DNA of 64,000 nt, taken from NCBI GenBank assembly GCA_014622685.1, contig CP061275.1, positions 1-64,000 of the forward strand. Direction: 5' to 3'. Source of the stretch: Buchnera aphidicola (Pentalonia nigronervosa) (GTDB taxonomy: Bacteria > Pseudomonadota > Gammaproteobacteria > Enterobacterales > Enterobacteriaceae). Positions 33,674 through 44,399 of the stretch are shown here, piece after piece (the stretch's first letter is position 1; every line of letters starts with the position of its first letter). A program made the translations under genes and the position numbers. Under the pieces are notes generated by a model that ran no database searches, had not been told where the DNA came from, and worked only from the letters and a program-made list of their open reading frames with translations.

Positions 33674-34638
33674 TATTATTTAATATAGATGTTTTTCCGG
33701 TTATTTTATCCTTTTTAAAAGTAATTTTTATATTAATGTTAATAACATTTTCTGGCGCTATGTTAAGTATTTTTGAACGTCGTTTATTAGCATTTTTTCA
33801 AAATAGACATGGACCTAATCGTGTAGGCTATTTTGGTAGTTTACAATTACTAGCTGATATGATTAAAATCTTGTTTAAAGAAGATTGGGTACCGTGTTTT
33901 AGTAGAAAATTTGTATTTGTTTTATCTCCTATTTTATCTTTTATGTCCTTGTTATGCGTCGTTCCTATCATTCCATTTAGATCAGATTTTTTTATTTCGA
34001 ATTTGAACATCGGGATATTGTTTTTCTTGATGATGGCTAGTTTGTCTGTGTATTCTGTTTTATTTGCTGGGTGGTCTAGTAATAACAAATATGCTTTATT
34101 AGGATCTATGCGCGCTTCTATTCAAACAATAAGTTATGAAGTATTTTTAGGATTGTCTTTGATGGGAGTAGTTGCACAATCCGGATCTTTTAATCTTATT
34201 GATATAGTAAATAGCCAAAAACATATGTGGAATGTTTTTCCTCAGTTTTTTGGATTTCTATCGTTTTTTATAGCAAGCTTAGCGATATGTCATAGACATC
34301 CGTTTGATCAACCAGAATCTGAACAAGAATTAGCTGATGGTTATCATATTGAATATTCTGGTATGAAATTTGGATTATTTTTTATTGGAGAATATATTTC
34401 TATTATTGTTATATCATTATTAATATCAACAGTTTTTTTTGGGGGATATTTTTGTTTTGGTAAACCTAGTTTTGTTTGGTTGTTGTTGAAATCAATGTTT
34501 TTTATTTTTATGTTTATTTTGATTCGTGCTGCTTTACCCCGACCAAGACATGATCAAATATTATTGTTTGGTTGGAAGATTTGTTTGCCTTTAGTACTTT
34601 TAAACTTGCTAGGTACAGCTTTATTTCTGTTATTATAA
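33670..34638 (+). CDS. nuoH: NADH-quinone oxidoreductase subunit H
   Basis: Membrane subunit at the junction with the peripheral arm, forming the quinone entry. The 322-residue protein has eight or so hydrophobic segments and the conserved loops [54 protein letters not shown] and [11 protein letters not shown]. It overlaps nuoG by four bases and precedes nuoI by 22. Confidence 0.97.
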   Translation: MILFNIDVFPVILSFLKVIFILMLITFSGAMLSIFERRLLAFFQNRHGPNRVGYFGSLQLLADMIKILFKEDWVPCFSRKFVFVLSPILSFMSLLCVVPIIPFRSDFFISNLNIGILFFLMMASLSVYSVLFAGWSSNNKYALLGSMRASIQTISYEVFLGLSLMGVVAQSGSFNLIDIVNSQKHMWNVFPQFFGFLSFFIASLAICHRHPFDQPESEQELADGYHIEYSGMKFGLFFIGEYISIIVISLLISTVFFGGYFCFGKPSFVWLLLKSMFFIFMFILIRAALPRPRHDQILLFGWKICLPLVLLNLLGTALFLLL

Positions 34639-34660
34639 AATTTTATGAGATATTTATTTT

Positions 34661-35209
34661 ATGTGCTTATTACTAAAAAAAATTGTTTTTGGATTATGTA
34701 CGCAAATCAGAAGTCTTTGGATGATCGGTGTTAATATTTTTTATAAGTCAGAAACTCGTTTATATCCAGATGAAAAAGTAAAATTGTCGCCTCGTTATCG
34801 CGGTCGAGTAATATTAACGCGCAATATTGATGGGAAAGAACGTTGTGTTGCTTGCAACTTATGCTCGGCAGTATGTCCAGTGGATTGTATTTCTGTTCAA
34901 AAATCTGAAACAATTACTGGGCGTTGGTATGCAAAATTTTTTAGAATTAATTTTTCTCGATGTATTTTTTGTGGATTGTGTGAAGAAGCATGTCCTACAG
35001 CTGCAATTCAACTCATGCCTGATTTTGAACTATCTGATTTTAATAGACAAGATTTAGTGTATGAAAAAGAAGACTTATTAATTTCTGGTCCTGGAAAATA
35101 TCCAGATTATGATTTTTATCATTTTTCAGGTGTAGTAACACAAGGAAAAAGAACAGGAGAATTAAATATTGAATCAAAACCAATAGATGTAAAAAATTTA
35201 TTACCATAA
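34661..35209 (+). CDS. nuoI: NADH-quinone oxidoreductase subunit I
   Basis: Carries the two [4Fe-4S] clusters N6a and N6b that pass electrons to NuoB. The 182-residue protein has the ferredoxin motifs [15 protein letters not shown] and [15 protein letters not shown], plus [28 protein letters not shown] and the C-terminal [10 protein letters not shown], close to E. coli. Confidence 0.97.
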   Translation: MCLLLKKIVFGLCTQIRSLWMIGVNIFYKSETRLYPDEKVKLSPRYRGRVILTRNIDGKERCVACNLCSAVCPVDCISVQKSETITGRWYAKFFRINFSRCIFCGLCEEACPTAAIQLMPDFELSDFNRQDLVYEKEDLLISGPGKYPDYDFYHFSGVVTQGKRTGELNIESKPIDVKNLLP

Positions 35210-35219
35210 GGAATATTTT

Positions 35220-35717
35220 GTGGAAATTCTTTTTTATATATTTTCATTTGTAGCAATAATTTCTACTATCTTTGTTATTTTTCAAAGAAATGCAGTGTAT
35301 TCTTTACTATATTTAATAGTGTCACTTTTATCAATATCTGGTATTTTTTTTTCGTTTGGTGCATTTTTTGCTGGTGCTATAGAAGTAATTATTTATGCTG
35401 GAGCGATTTTAGTTTTATTTATTTTTGTAATTATGACACTTAATTTAAGTGATAAATATTACATTCAAGAAAAAAAATGTTTAAAACCTGTTTTTTGGAT
35501 TGGTCCTGGAATTTTATCATTAATCTTATTTATGTCAATGATGTATGTATTGTTTTTTTTAAATCAAACAAATATAGTTGGTGTGCTCATAAATTCAAAC
35601 GATGTGGGTATGTGTTTATTTGGACCTTATGTTTTATTAGTTGAGTTGGCCTCTATGGTTTTATTGTCGGCTTTGGTGATTATTTTTCATGTTGGAACAA
35701 AAAAACGTTTATGTTAA
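35220..35717 (+). CDS. nuoJ: NADH-quinone oxidoreductase subunit J
   Basis: Membrane subunit with five hydrophobic helices. The 165-residue frame starts at a GTG (35220) preceded by AAGGAA, giving MEILFYIFSFVAIIS, which aligns with the E. coli MEFAFYICGLIAILA start. Conserved middle: YLIVSLLSISGIFFSFGAFF, AGAIEVIIYAGAILVLFIFV, with MTLNLSD. Confidence 0.95.
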   Translation: MEILFYIFSFVAIISTIFVIFQRNAVYSLLYLIVSLLSISGIFFSFGAFFAGAIEVIIYAGAILVLFIFVIMTLNLSDKYYIQEKKCLKPVFWIGPGILSLILFMSMMYVLFFLNQTNIVGVLINSNDVGMCLFGPYVLLVELASMVLLSALVIIFHVGTKKRLC

Positions 35718-35763
35718 AAGCGGCACGGTTAAAATTAATTAGCATTAATAAGGATGATATATT

Positions 35764-36066
35764 ATGGTGTCTATATTTCACGGATTATGTGTATCGTTAA
35801 TATTGTTTGTTTTGGGTTTAACAACTCTAATTGTTCGTAGAAATCTATTATTCATGTTAATTAGTTTAGAAATTATGATGAATGCAGCTGGATTAGCATT
35901 AATTGTTGTCAGTAGTTATTGGCAACAACCAGATGGTCAGATAATGTATATACTTGCTATTACTTTAGCTGCATCGGAAGCTAGTATAGCTTTATCATTA
36001 TTATTGCAATTATATCGTTATAAAAAAACATTAAATATTGATGTTTTAAGTGAGATGCGTAAATGA
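35764..36066 (+). CDS. nuoK: NADH-quinone oxidoreductase subunit K
   Basis: Small membrane subunit of the proton-pumping arm. The 100-residue protein has three helices, with the conserved glutamates in [14 protein letters not shown] (helix 2) and [17 protein letters not shown] (helix 3). Length equals the E. coli protein. An AAGGAT element precedes the ATG. Its stop overlaps the nuoL start (ATGA). Confidence 0.96.
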   Translation: MVSIFHGLCVSLILFVLGLTTLIVRRNLLFMLISLEIMMNAAGLALIVVSSYWQQPDGQIMYILAITLAASEASIALSLLLQLYRYKKTLNIDVLSEMRK

Positions 36067-37934
36067 ATGTTATTTTTTTAATAATTTTATTTCCATTAAT
36101 AAGTTTTGTAATTTTATCTATATTGCAAAGTTCATTACGTAAAAAAATTACAACATACATAGGTGTTTGTTCAATATTTATATCGTTTGTTATCACTGTT
36201 TTATATTTTTTTCAATTTCTTAGTTTTCCTTCGTTAATTGTTATACAGAAATTATATTCATGGATATCTATTAAAGAATTTCATATTAACTTTGGATTTT
36301 ACCTAGATGGCCTTTCTTTAAGTATGTTAATTATGATTACGGGAATTGGATTATTAGTACATATTTTCTCTATTTGGTATATGGACAATAAAGAAGGTTA
36401 TTCTCGTTTTTTTGCGTATACTAACTTATTTATAGCTAGTATGGCAGTATTGGTTCTAGCTGATAATTTTTTATTTATGTATATGGGATGGGAGTGTGTC
36501 AGTATATGTTCTTATTTGTTAATTAGTTTTTATTATAAAAGATTATATAATGTTTTATGTGGGTTTAAAGCATTTATTTTAACTCGTGTTTCTGATATTT
36601 TTTTAATAATTGGAATGTTTTTAATATATCGTAAGTATGGTACGTTTAATTTTGATGAAATTAAATTTTTATCAAATTTCATGTATTTAGACTATAGTAG
36701 TGATGTAAATATAATTACGTTTTGTTTATTAGCAGGTATAATTGGAAAATCTGCTCAATTACCTTTACATACCTGGTTATCTGATGCAATGGTTGGACCA
36801 AGTCCTATATCCGCTTTAATACATGCTGCAACTATGGTGACATCTGGTATTTATCTAGTATCTCGTACATATTTTTTATTTATTTTAACACCTAAAATTT
36901 TATATGTTTTAAGTGTTATTAGTATAGCAACAATATTAATTTCTAGTTTTTCGGCTTTATGTCAAACAGATATAAAGCGTATTTTAGCATACTCAACTAT
37001 GAGTCAAATAGGATATATGTTTTTAGCACTTAGTGTACAGTCTTGGACGGCTGCTATTACACACTTAGTAGTACATGCTGTTTTTAAAGCATTATTGTTT
37101 TTATCGGCCGGTTCTTTGATTATTTCATGTAATAATGAAAAAAACATATTTAAAATGAGTAGTAATTTATATAAAAAATTACCTTTATTATATGTTAGTT
37201 TTTTAGTTGGAGGTGGATCTTTAATTGGTTTTCCATTGATTACAGCTGGTTTTTATAGTAAAGGAAATATTTTGTTTAGTGTTTTTCAAAGCGGCCATAC
37301 TTATTTATTTTTAATTGGTTTATTTTGTTCTTTTTTGACGGTTTTATATACTTTTAGGATGATTTTAGTTGTTTTTCATAATAATAGTTCTATTTATGAT
37401 GTGCGAATCAATAGCACATTAATACATGATACACCATTGATAATTCTTATTATTTTATCTACTGTTTTTATATCATATACATCACTTCCATTATTTTATG
37501 TATTTCCAGAATTTCATTTTTCTGAAACGCAGAAGATTATGTTTGAAATAACATCTGGTATGTTGTCTTTTTTAGGGATATGGTGTGCATATTATATATG
37601 GATTAAAAATAGACATTTAACAGATAGCATATTAAATTTAAAATGTATGAAATATTTTTATAATTTAGTTGTATCAGGATGGGGTATAGATGTTTTTTAT
37701 AATTTTTTCTTTATACGTTTTTATCTGTATATATCTGCAATACTTTCAAGTGATCCATTAAACAAAATTACGCATTTTTTCAAATATATTATTCATGTGT
37801 TAAATGCAAATTTATTGAGAATAAATAATGGTTATTTAAGATGGTATATAGCTTCAATGATAATTGGTATAAATTCGTTTTTTATATTAGTTTTGTTATT
37901 TACTTATTTTCACAGTCATGTTTGTATTAAATGA
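36063..37934 (+). CDS. nuoL: NADH-quinone oxidoreductase subunit L
   Basis: Antiporter-like distal subunit with the long lateral helix. The 623-residue protein is full length and strongly hydrophobic. Motifs: [16 protein letters not shown] (with the key glutamate), [60 protein letters not shown] and [16 protein letters not shown]. The start overlaps nuoK; a 75-base spacer separates it from nuoM. Confidence 0.97.
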   Translation: MNVIFLIILFPLISFVILSILQSSLRKKITTYIGVCSIFISFVITVLYFFQFLSFPSLIVIQKLYSWISIKEFHINFGFYLDGLSLSMLIMITGIGLLVHIFSIWYMDNKEGYSRFFAYTNLFIASMAVLVLADNFLFMYMGWECVSICSYLLISFYYKRLYNVLCGFKAFILTRVSDIFLIIGMFLIYRKYGTFNFDEIKFLSNFMYLDYSSDVNIITFCLLAGIIGKSAQLPLHTWLSDAMVGPSPISALIHAATMVTSGIYLVSRTYFLFILTPKILYVLSVISIATILISSFSALCQTDIKRILAYSTMSQIGYMFLALSVQSWTAAITHLVVHAVFKALLFLSAGSLIISCNNEKNIFKMSSNLYKKLPLLYVSFLVGGGSLIGFPLITAGFYSKGNILFSVFQSGHTYLFLIGLFCSFLTVLYTFRMILVVFHNNSSIYDVRINSTLIHDTPLIILIILSTVFISYTSLPLFYVFPEFHFSETQKIMFEITSGMLSFLGIWCAYYIWIKNRHLTDSILNLKCMKYFYNLVVSGWGIDVFYNFFFIRFYLYISAILSSDPLNKITHFFKYIIHVLNANLLRINNGYLRWYIASMIIGINSFFILVLLFTYFHSHVCIK

Positions 37935-38009
37935 TCAATAATTTTTAAACAACAAAAAATAATTTCATTAATAGTATAATTTATAGTAAATAATAGGAAT
38001 ATAAAAGCG

Positions 38010-39530
38010 ATGTTACTTTCTTTTTTAATTATAATTCCACTTTTGAGTAGTTTACTATCGTATTTTCTGTATAGATTTAAAGAATATTTTCCTCGTTGGA
38101 TTGCTTTAATTGCAACAATGTCAGTATTTTTAATAATATTACGGATGTGGCTTCAAAAACAATATTGCACTCATCAATTCAATGAATTGTCTATTTGGAA
38201 CAATCAATTTATCATGCCATGGATTCCAAAATTTGGTATTGAATTTAATTTATTTGTTGATGGTTTATCTTTGTTGATGTTATTTTTAACTTGTGTATTA
38301 AGCATAATAGCAATTCTTGTTTCATGGAAAACTATTAAAGAAAATGAAGGTTTTTTTTATTTTAATTTTTTGATGTTGTTGTCTGGTACTATCGGTGTGT
38401 TTATTTCTCGCGATTTATTTTTGTTTTTCTTTTTCTGGGAAATTATACTTATTCCTACATATTTTTTAATTGCATTATGGGGAAAAAATATTGATCAAAA
38501 AAATGCTTGCGTTACAGTTGCTAATAAGTTTTTTATATACATGCAAGTATCGGGTTTGTTTATGTTTATTTCAATTTTAATATTAGCATATAGTTATTAT
38601 AAGAGCACAAATATATTAACTTTCAATTATGATTTACTATCATATAATACGTTAGATATAAATACAGAATGTATTGTTTTATTAGGCTTTTTTTTAGCTT
38701 GTTTCATAAAAATGCCTGTTGTTCCATTTCATGGATGGTTACCGGATTTTCATGTGCAATCTTTATCATGCGGAACAGTAGAAATTGTTGGTCTTTTATT
38801 GAAAACAGCCCCTTATGCGCTTTTACGAATTAGTTTAGTACTTTGTCCTCATGCAACAGAAAAATTTGTCTATTTTGTGATTATTATAGGTATAACGAGT
38901 GTTTTTTATGGATCTATTCTTGCATTTTCACAAAATAACGTTAAAAAGTTAATTGCTTATTCTTCTATTTCTCATATGGGGTTAATTTTAATTTCGATTT
39001 ATAGCAAAAGTGAAATATCTCTTCAAGGTGCAGTAGTTCAGATGTTATCTAGTAGTTTTTGTACCGCTGCTTTATGTATTTTGTCTGGTTATTTGTATAC
39101 TATTTTACATACGCAGGATATTCGTAAGATGGGTGGATTATGGAGTTGTATGTATTGGATTCCAGGTTTGACATTATTTTTTTCTTTGTCCAATTTTGGT
39201 CTTCCTGGAACAGGCAACTTTGTAGGTGAATTTTTAATTTTATTAGGATTATTCCAGATTCATCCAATTTTATCATCGTTATTAACTGTAAGTATTTTAT
39301 TTTCTGCTTTGTATTCTTTAAATTTGGTCCAGAGAATTTTTTACGGTGTATGTAAACAGCATATTTTAAAAAAACAGATATATAAAAAAGATGTATTTAT
39401 AATGATGATATTAATTTTAATATTAGTGTTTTTAGGTTTGTATCCTCAAAAAATTTTGGATATTTCGTATGTTCCGTTACATGATATTCATCAAAAATTC
39501 ATGCATCCTATCACAGCAATAAGGTTTTAA
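38010..39530 (+). CDS. nuoM: NADH-quinone oxidoreductase subunit M
   Basis: Antiporter-like proton-pumping subunit, 506 residues. Conserved features: FGIEFNLFVDGLSLLML, FFFFWEIILIPTYFLIALWG (with the key glutamate), FFLACFIKMPVVPFHGWLPDFH, KKLIAYSSISHMGLILI and GLPGTGNFVGEFLILLGLF. It is followed directly by nuoN. Confidence 0.97.
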   Translation: MLLSFLIIIPLLSSLLSYFLYRFKEYFPRWIALIATMSVFLIILRMWLQKQYCTHQFNELSIWNNQFIMPWIPKFGIEFNLFVDGLSLLMLFLTCVLSIIAILVSWKTIKENEGFFYFNFLMLLSGTIGVFISRDLFLFFFFWEIILIPTYFLIALWGKNIDQKNACVTVANKFFIYMQVSGLFMFISILILAYSYYKSTNILTFNYDLLSYNTLDINTECIVLLGFFLACFIKMPVVPFHGWLPDFHVQSLSCGTVEIVGLLLKTAPYALLRISLVLCPHATEKFVYFVIIIGITSVFYGSILAFSQNNVKKLIAYSSISHMGLILISIYSKSEISLQGAVVQMLSSSFCTAALCILSGYLYTILHTQDIRKMGGLWSCMYWIPGLTLFFSLSNFGLPGTGNFVGEFLILLGLFQIHPILSSLLTVSILFSALYSLNLVQRIFYGVCKQHILKKQIYKKDVFIMMILILILVFLGLYPQKILDISYVPLHDIHQKFMHPITAIRF

Positions 39531-39539
39531 TTGGTAATT

Positions 39540-40988
39540 ATGATCAATTTACAACAATTAATAGCATTATTTCCGACAGTAACTTTAATATTTGCTATAA
39601 TAATAGTAATATTATCTATTTGTTATAGTCGTAACCATACTTTTGTTTGTACGTTAACTATTTTAGGTTTAGTATGTTCATGTTTATCTCTGTTTTTTTT
39701 AAAAAATATTATTCCTATAAATGTAACGGCATTATTTTATATAGATAAGTCTTCTATTATATATGTTTTTATGATTCTCTTTTCAGCAATTTCTGCATGT
39801 ATTTTTTCTTATTCTTGGTTAGAAAAATATCAATTTAATAAAGAAGAATTATATGTATTGTTTTTGCTTTCTACTTTAGGGGCAGTAAATTTAATTTTTT
39901 CGAATCATATGTCTTCTTTATTTATTAGTATTGAATTACTGACTTTACCGGTTTTTGGATTAATTGCCTATTCTAATACGCAAAAGTATTCCCTAGAAGC
40001 TGCATTAAAATATATTATTTTGTCCGGTGTATCGTCGAGTTTTTTATTATTAGGAATTGCATGGATTTATGCTATTTCTGGAAATTTGAGTTTTTTATCT
40101 TTAGATTATATTTTTGATATCACACGAGAACAGGAAAAATTAGTAATATTGTTTGGAACGATTATGATTTTATCATCCTTGTTTTTTAAGTTATCTATTG
40201 TGCCATTTCATCTTTGGACACCAGATATTTATCAAGGTTCTTCTGCTGCTGTGTTATCTTTTTTTTCTACCGTGAGTAAAACTGCTATTTTTTTTATTTT
40301 GTTGCGTCTATTTTTACATATCTCAAATTTTGATAATGGTGTACTATATTATATAGTATCATTAATGATATTTTTATCTGTTATATTTGGAAATATATTA
40401 GCGTTATTGCAAAATGATATGAAGAGGTTTTTTGGTTATTCATCAATATCACAGTTAGGTTATTTATTAATTTTATTATTAGCTTTTCATGATAGTTATA
40501 TTTTTTCTTTAGAAGCAAGTATAGTTTATGTGTGTAGTTATTTGTTTAGTAATATAGCATATTTTGGTATTATTAATTTAATTTCAAATATTTCGCAAAA
40601 TAAACAACATCATCCGAAATTTTGGTATGAAGGTTTGTTTTGGCATCAGCCAATGTTAGCGATTATATTAACGGTTATTTTTTTATCTTTATCAGGTATC
40701 CCAATAACATTGGGATTTATTGGTAAATTTTATATTTTATCAATTATTATAAACGAGCATCTATGGATTGTTGGTATACCTTTTTTTGTTGGTAGTATAA
40801 TAGGTTTATGTTGTTATTTAAGAATGATTATTAATTTATATTTAACATCACCGACATATTTTTCACGTACTTTAATTATACCGCGTTATTGGTTTTTCTC
40901 TCCATCTGGTATAGTTGTCTGCATTTCTGGGATAAATTTATTAATTTTAGGAATATATCCAAATTTATTAATAAATCTTTTGCAGTAG
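39540..40988 (+). CDS. nuoN: NADH-quinone oxidoreductase subunit N
   Basis: Antiporter-like subunit nearest the quinone arm, 482 residues from the ATG at 39540 (MINLQQLIALFPTVTL, like the E. coli MTITPQNLIALLPLL). A TTG at 39531 could add three residues. Motifs: HMSSLFISIELLTLPVFGL, SLEAALKYIILSGVSSSFLLLG, FFKLSIVPFHLWTPDIYQGSS, FGYSSISQLGYLLI and SLSGIPITLGFIGKFYI. Last gene of the operon. Confidence 0.96.
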   Translation: MINLQQLIALFPTVTLIFAIIIVILSICYSRNHTFVCTLTILGLVCSCLSLFFLKNIIPINVTALFYIDKSSIIYVFMILFSAISACIFSYSWLEKYQFNKEELYVLFLLSTLGAVNLIFSNHMSSLFISIELLTLPVFGLIAYSNTQKYSLEAALKYIILSGVSSSFLLLGIAWIYAISGNLSFLSLDYIFDITREQEKLVILFGTIMILSSLFFKLSIVPFHLWTPDIYQGSSAAVLSFFSTVSKTAIFFILLRLFLHISNFDNGVLYYIVSLMIFLSVIFGNILALLQNDMKRFFGYSSISQLGYLLILLLAFHDSYIFSLEASIVYVCSYLFSNIAYFGIINLISNISQNKQHHPKFWYEGLFWHQPMLAIILTVIFLSLSGIPITLGFIGKFYILSIIINEHLWIVGIPFFVGSIIGLCCYLRMIINLYLTSPTYFSRTLIIPRYWFFSPSGIVVCISGINLLILGIYPNLLINLLQ

Positions 40989-40993
40989 TTATG

Positions 40994-41040
40994 TTAAGTT
41001 ATAAAAAATATTGATATTTTAGTTTTTTATCTTAACTTAA
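40994..41040 (+). terminator. Probable terminator of the nuo operon
   Basis: TTAAGTTATAAAAAA (40994-41008) pairs with TTTTTTATCTTAACTTAA (41023-41040), with a two-base bulge, right after the nuoN stop. A second smaller hairpin CATAGTT-TTT-AACTATG follows at 41047-41063. Stems are AT-rich and no T run follows directly, so the terminator call is moderate. Confidence 0.5.
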
Positions 41041-41063
41041 ATATGGCATAGTTTTTAACTATG

Positions 41064-41552
41064 TAAGACTCTATCAAATTATGAAGCTATGTTGTTTTTT
41101 TAAGGATGTTATATAAATATAAAAAATTTATGTTTTTATTTATATATTTTTCTTTATGAAAAAAATTAGATGTATATAAATAGTATAAAAATATTTTGTT
41201 AAATCTCAGAAAAACTTTTTAAAATATTTTAATATGACAAAAACATATGTTAAAAAATGTACAGTTTGTTAATAAATAGAGTCATTTTTTTTGAAAAATA
41301 TACATTAAAAACATATTATAATTGCGTTATATTAGTTTTATATTTGTTTTATAAATATATGATTATTTTTACTATACTAAAAAATAACTGTGTTTTGATG
41401 TAAGAATTAAGATGAGCTAAATTAGTCGTTTATTTTAAATTAATTAATGTTTTTAAAAAAGTTCAGTAACATCTTAGTTTTTCAGGTTGTAATATTAAGT
41501 TTTAAATCATTATTTTTATTTTTTTATAAAATTCCGATTAAAATTGATATTT
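41064..41552. other. Non-coding gap between nuoN and folC
   Basis: About 490 bases of highly AT-rich sequence with frequent stops in all frames. I see no recognisable gene relic, RNA or repeat. It presumably includes the folC promoter. The stretch is less protein-like than the other long gaps in the window and may be an older, fully eroded gene. Confidence 0.5.
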
Positions 41553-42833
41553 ATGTTAGATAAAAATTCTTCTTTATTAGAATGGTTAAAATATTTAGAA
41601 ACATTTCCTAAAAAGAAAAGATTTGATCTTATAGAATTAAAAAATTTTGCAATTCGATTAAAAATTTTAAATATTGAATCTTTTATTTTCACTGTAGGCG
41701 GAACAAATGGCAAAGGAACTACTTGTATAGCGCTAGAAAAATTGCTTTTGAAATCAGGATATACAGTGGGATTATATACCTCTCCACATCTTATTAACTA
41801 TACTGAAAGAGTAAGAATTAACGGTAAAATAATTGCAGAAGACCAGCATGTTTTATCTTTTTGTCATATTGAAACAAAAAGAAATGCAAAAGTTTTAACA
41901 TATTTTGAGTTTGTTACTATTTCGGCATTGTTTTTATTTAAACAGTATAAATTAGACGTTTTGATATTAGAGGTAGGATTAGGTGGACGATTAGATGCAA
42001 CTAATATTGTAGATTCTGATCTGTCTATAATTACTAATATCGAAATGGATCATACGTCTATTTTAGGTAACGATCGTTCCAGTATTGTACGCGAAAAGTC
42101 AGGTATTTTTCGAAAAAATACAATATCTGTAATTGGTGATTATAATGTTCCTGGTTCTATTTATAAAATTGCAAAAAAAACACATACAGTTCTGAAGAAT
42201 GTTAATATAGATTGGTTTTGGTTTAAAAATGATAATAGTTGGGATTTTATTCACCCTGATATTCAATTATACAATTTGCCGATGACTAAAATACCGTTGT
42301 CAAATGCAGCAATAGCACTATCTGCTCTGTATTATGCAAAATTTAAAATTCATGAGAATATTATTAGACATGTTATGCCTAAAATACAATTATTAGGTAG
42401 ATTTCAAACTATTTGTTTTGATCCACGTATTATATTGGACGTTGCACATAATCCTCATGCTGTTTTATACTTGTCGTATAAGATTGATGAAATAAGTTGT
42501 CTAGGAAAAATACATGCAGTAATAGGTGTGTTAAAAGATAAAGATATAAGTCAAATGATTCGTATATTAAAGAATAGAGTTCATTACTGGTATGCAGCTC
42601 CACTAAATACTAATCGTACTATTTCTGTGATGCAATTGAAAAATTATTTACCAAAACATAATACTTATTTTTTTAATAGTATTGCACAAGCAGGAAAAAC
42701 AGCATATATGAGATCTGAAAAACAAGATGTTATTTTAATTTTTGGTTCTTTTTTTACTGTATCAGAATTTATTACTTCAGAATTTTTTAAAAATAAGATA
42801 ATTAATATTAATTTGGAAGATTTATGTTATTAG
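41553..42833 (+). CDS. folC: Dihydrofolate synthase / folylpolyglutamate synthase
   Basis: FolC adds glutamate to dihydropteroate and then to reduced folates, keeping them in the cell. The 426-residue protein has the Mur-ligase-like P-loop FTVGGTNGKGTTCIALE, LYTSPHLINYTERVRINGK, LEVGLGGRLDATNIV, TNIEMDHTSILG, REKSGIFR, and DVAHNPHA with IGVLKDKDI in the C-terminal domain. All catalytic motifs look intact. The ATG at 41553 gives MLDKNSSLLEWLKYLE; a TTG three codons earlier is unlikely. Striking because folE and folA in this window are dead. cvpA starts ten bases before its stop. Confidence 0.95.
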   Translation: MLDKNSSLLEWLKYLETFPKKKRFDLIELKNFAIRLKILNIESFIFTVGGTNGKGTTCIALEKLLLKSGYTVGLYTSPHLINYTERVRINGKIIAEDQHVLSFCHIETKRNAKVLTYFEFVTISALFLFKQYKLDVLILEVGLGGRLDATNIVDSDLSIITNIEMDHTSILGNDRSSIVREKSGIFRKNTISVIGDYNVPGSIYKIAKKTHTVLKNVNIDWFWFKNDNSWDFIHPDIQLYNLPMTKIPLSNAAIALSALYYAKFKIHENIIRHVMPKIQLLGRFQTICFDPRIILDVAHNPHAVLYLSYKIDEISCLGKIHAVIGVLKDKDISQMIRILKNRVHYWYAAPLNTNRTISVMQLKNYLPKHNTYFFNSIAQAGKTAYMRSEKQDVILIFGSFFTVSEFITSEFFKNKIININLEDLCY

Positions 42834-43194
42834 TTAATCAAGTTAGTATTATAATAATTTTTTTTTCTTTATTATGCGGTGCATTTCGAGGATTTTTTAG
42901 AGAAACTGTTTCCATTTTATTTTGGTTGTTAAATATGTGTTTTTTTTTAATTATTATTATTTTTCTTCATTTTACACACATATTTTAAAAAATAGTTTTT
43001 TTTATGGAAATAATTTAATAATTGTGATAGTTTTTTGTTCTATAAGATTGGTATTAAATTTTATCCTAAAAAAAATTGTACGAATTTTAGGTTTATCTTT
43101 TCTAGATATGATTTTTGGTTCTATTTTCGGTGTTTTACGTGGATTAATAATAATAGGTGTATTTTATTTTTTCCGTGATATTTTTATTAATTAG
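42824..43194 (+). pseudogene. cvpA: CvpA membrane protein, frameshifted at a T tract and shortened
   Basis: CvpA is an inner-membrane protein linked to colicin V production. Reading starts at the ATG at 42824, overlapping folC by ten bases (as in the enterobacterial folC-...-cvpA region), with VSIIIIFFSLLCGAFRGFFR matching the family start. After a run of nine T (42940-42948) this frame ends. The continuation lies one base out of phase, with a helix, ILKKIVRILGLSFLDMIFGS and IFGVLRGLIIIGVFYFFRD, which are conserved. One extra T would join the parts. Even joined, the product is about 124 residues, roughly 40 shorter than E. coli. Slippage may give some protein, or the gene is dying. Confidence 0.8.
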
Positions 43195-43291
43195 TTTTTT
43201 AATGATAGTTTTTTAACAGATTAAGCAATCTATGTTTTTAAAAATATCATAATATTATATGTTAAAATTTAGTTTTCCATTTTTTATAATA

Positions 43292-43336
43292 CTAAGCACA
43301 TTATTTTTCAATAAAAGAGAATAGTTATGTGCTTAG
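43292..43336. terminator. Stem-loop between convergent cvpA and prs
   Basis: CTAAGCACAT (43292-43301) and ATGTGCTTAG (43327-43336) form a perfect 10-bp stem with a 25-base loop, 25 bases past the prs stop on the minus strand. With four G-C pairs it is well above background. A likely bidirectional terminator for cvpA and prs. Confidence 0.6.
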
Positions 43337-43361
43337 AATTAAAAATATAAAATTTTTATTA

Positions 43362-44309
43362 TTAATGTTCAAACATAGCAGAAATAGATTCTTCATTACT
43401 AATTCGTCGTATCGCTTCTGCCAACATGCCTGATAATGTTAATGTACGTACGTTGGGTAATAATTTTATATTCTCGCGTAATGGGATGGTATCACATACA
43501 ACTACTTCATCAATAGATGATTGTTTCAAATTTTTTTCTGCATGACCTGAAAAAATAGGATGCGTTGCATATGCAAAAACTCTTTGAGCTCCTCTTTCTT
43601 TAAGAGCTTCAGCAGCCTTACAAAGTGTGTCTCCTGTATCTATCATATCATCAACTAATATGCAGTCTCGGTTTGCAACGTCACCAATAACATGCATAAT
43701 TTGAGATATATTTGCATGTGGTCTTCTTTTATCAATAATTGCCATATCAGTATCGTATAAAAGTTTTGCAATTGCCCTAGCTCGAACAACACCTCCAATA
43801 TCAGGAGAAACAACAATTGGATTTTTTAGTTCTTTTTGTATCATATCTTCTAAAAGAATTAAGCTGCCAAAGACATTATCAACAGGTACGTCAAAAAAAC
43901 CTTGAATCTGTTCGGCATGCAGATCTACTGTTAATATGCGATCTACTCCAATACTAGATAAAAAATCGGCAACGACTTTAGCTGTGATTGGAACTCGGGC
44001 GGATCGTACGCGTCGATCTTGTCGAGAATATCCAAAATACGGAATAACTGCAGTGATTCGTCCTGCTGATGCTCGGCGTAGAGCATCGATCATCACTACT
44101 AATTCCATGATATTATCATTTGTAGGTGCACAAGTAGATTGAATGATAAAGATATCACCACCTCTTACGTTTTCATTTATTTGTACGCTAATTTCACCAT
44201 CACTAAAACGACTAACAGATGCATCACCTAAATTAATATATAGTCGATTAGCAATAAATTTTGCTAATTTTGGAACAGAATTTCCAGAAAAAAGTTTCAT
44301 TTCAGGCAT
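43362..44309 (-). CDS. prs: Ribose-phosphate pyrophosphokinase
   Basis: Makes PRPP from ribose 5-phosphate and ATP for purine, pyrimidine, histidine and tryptophan synthesis. The 315-residue protein equals E. coli in length: [39 protein letters not shown] (ATP loop), [40 protein letters not shown] and the PRPP-binding [14 protein letters not shown]. On the minus strand, with the probable ispE relic upstream. Confidence 0.97.
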   Translation of the reverse strand: MPEMKLFSGNSVPKLAKFIANRLYINLGDASVSRFSDGEISVQINENVRGGDIFIIQSTCAPTNDNIMELVVMIDALRRASAGRITAVIPYFGYSRQDRRVRSARVPITAKVVADFLSSIGVDRILTVDLHAEQIQGFFDVPVDNVFGSLILLEDMIQKELKNPIVVSPDIGGVVRARAIAKLLYDTDMAIIDKRRPHANISQIMHVIGDVANRDCILVDDMIDTGDTLCKAAEALKERGAQRVFAYATHPIFSGHAEKNLKQSSIDEVVVCDTIPLRENIKLLPNVRTLTLSGMLAEAIRRISNEESISAMFEH

Positions 44310-44399
44310 AAAAAACCTTATTTATAATTTACAATCTTGGATAAATAGCGTGTTTTTATATGTTTAATCATAAGATTTTTTATTTTTTTTTAATATTTT

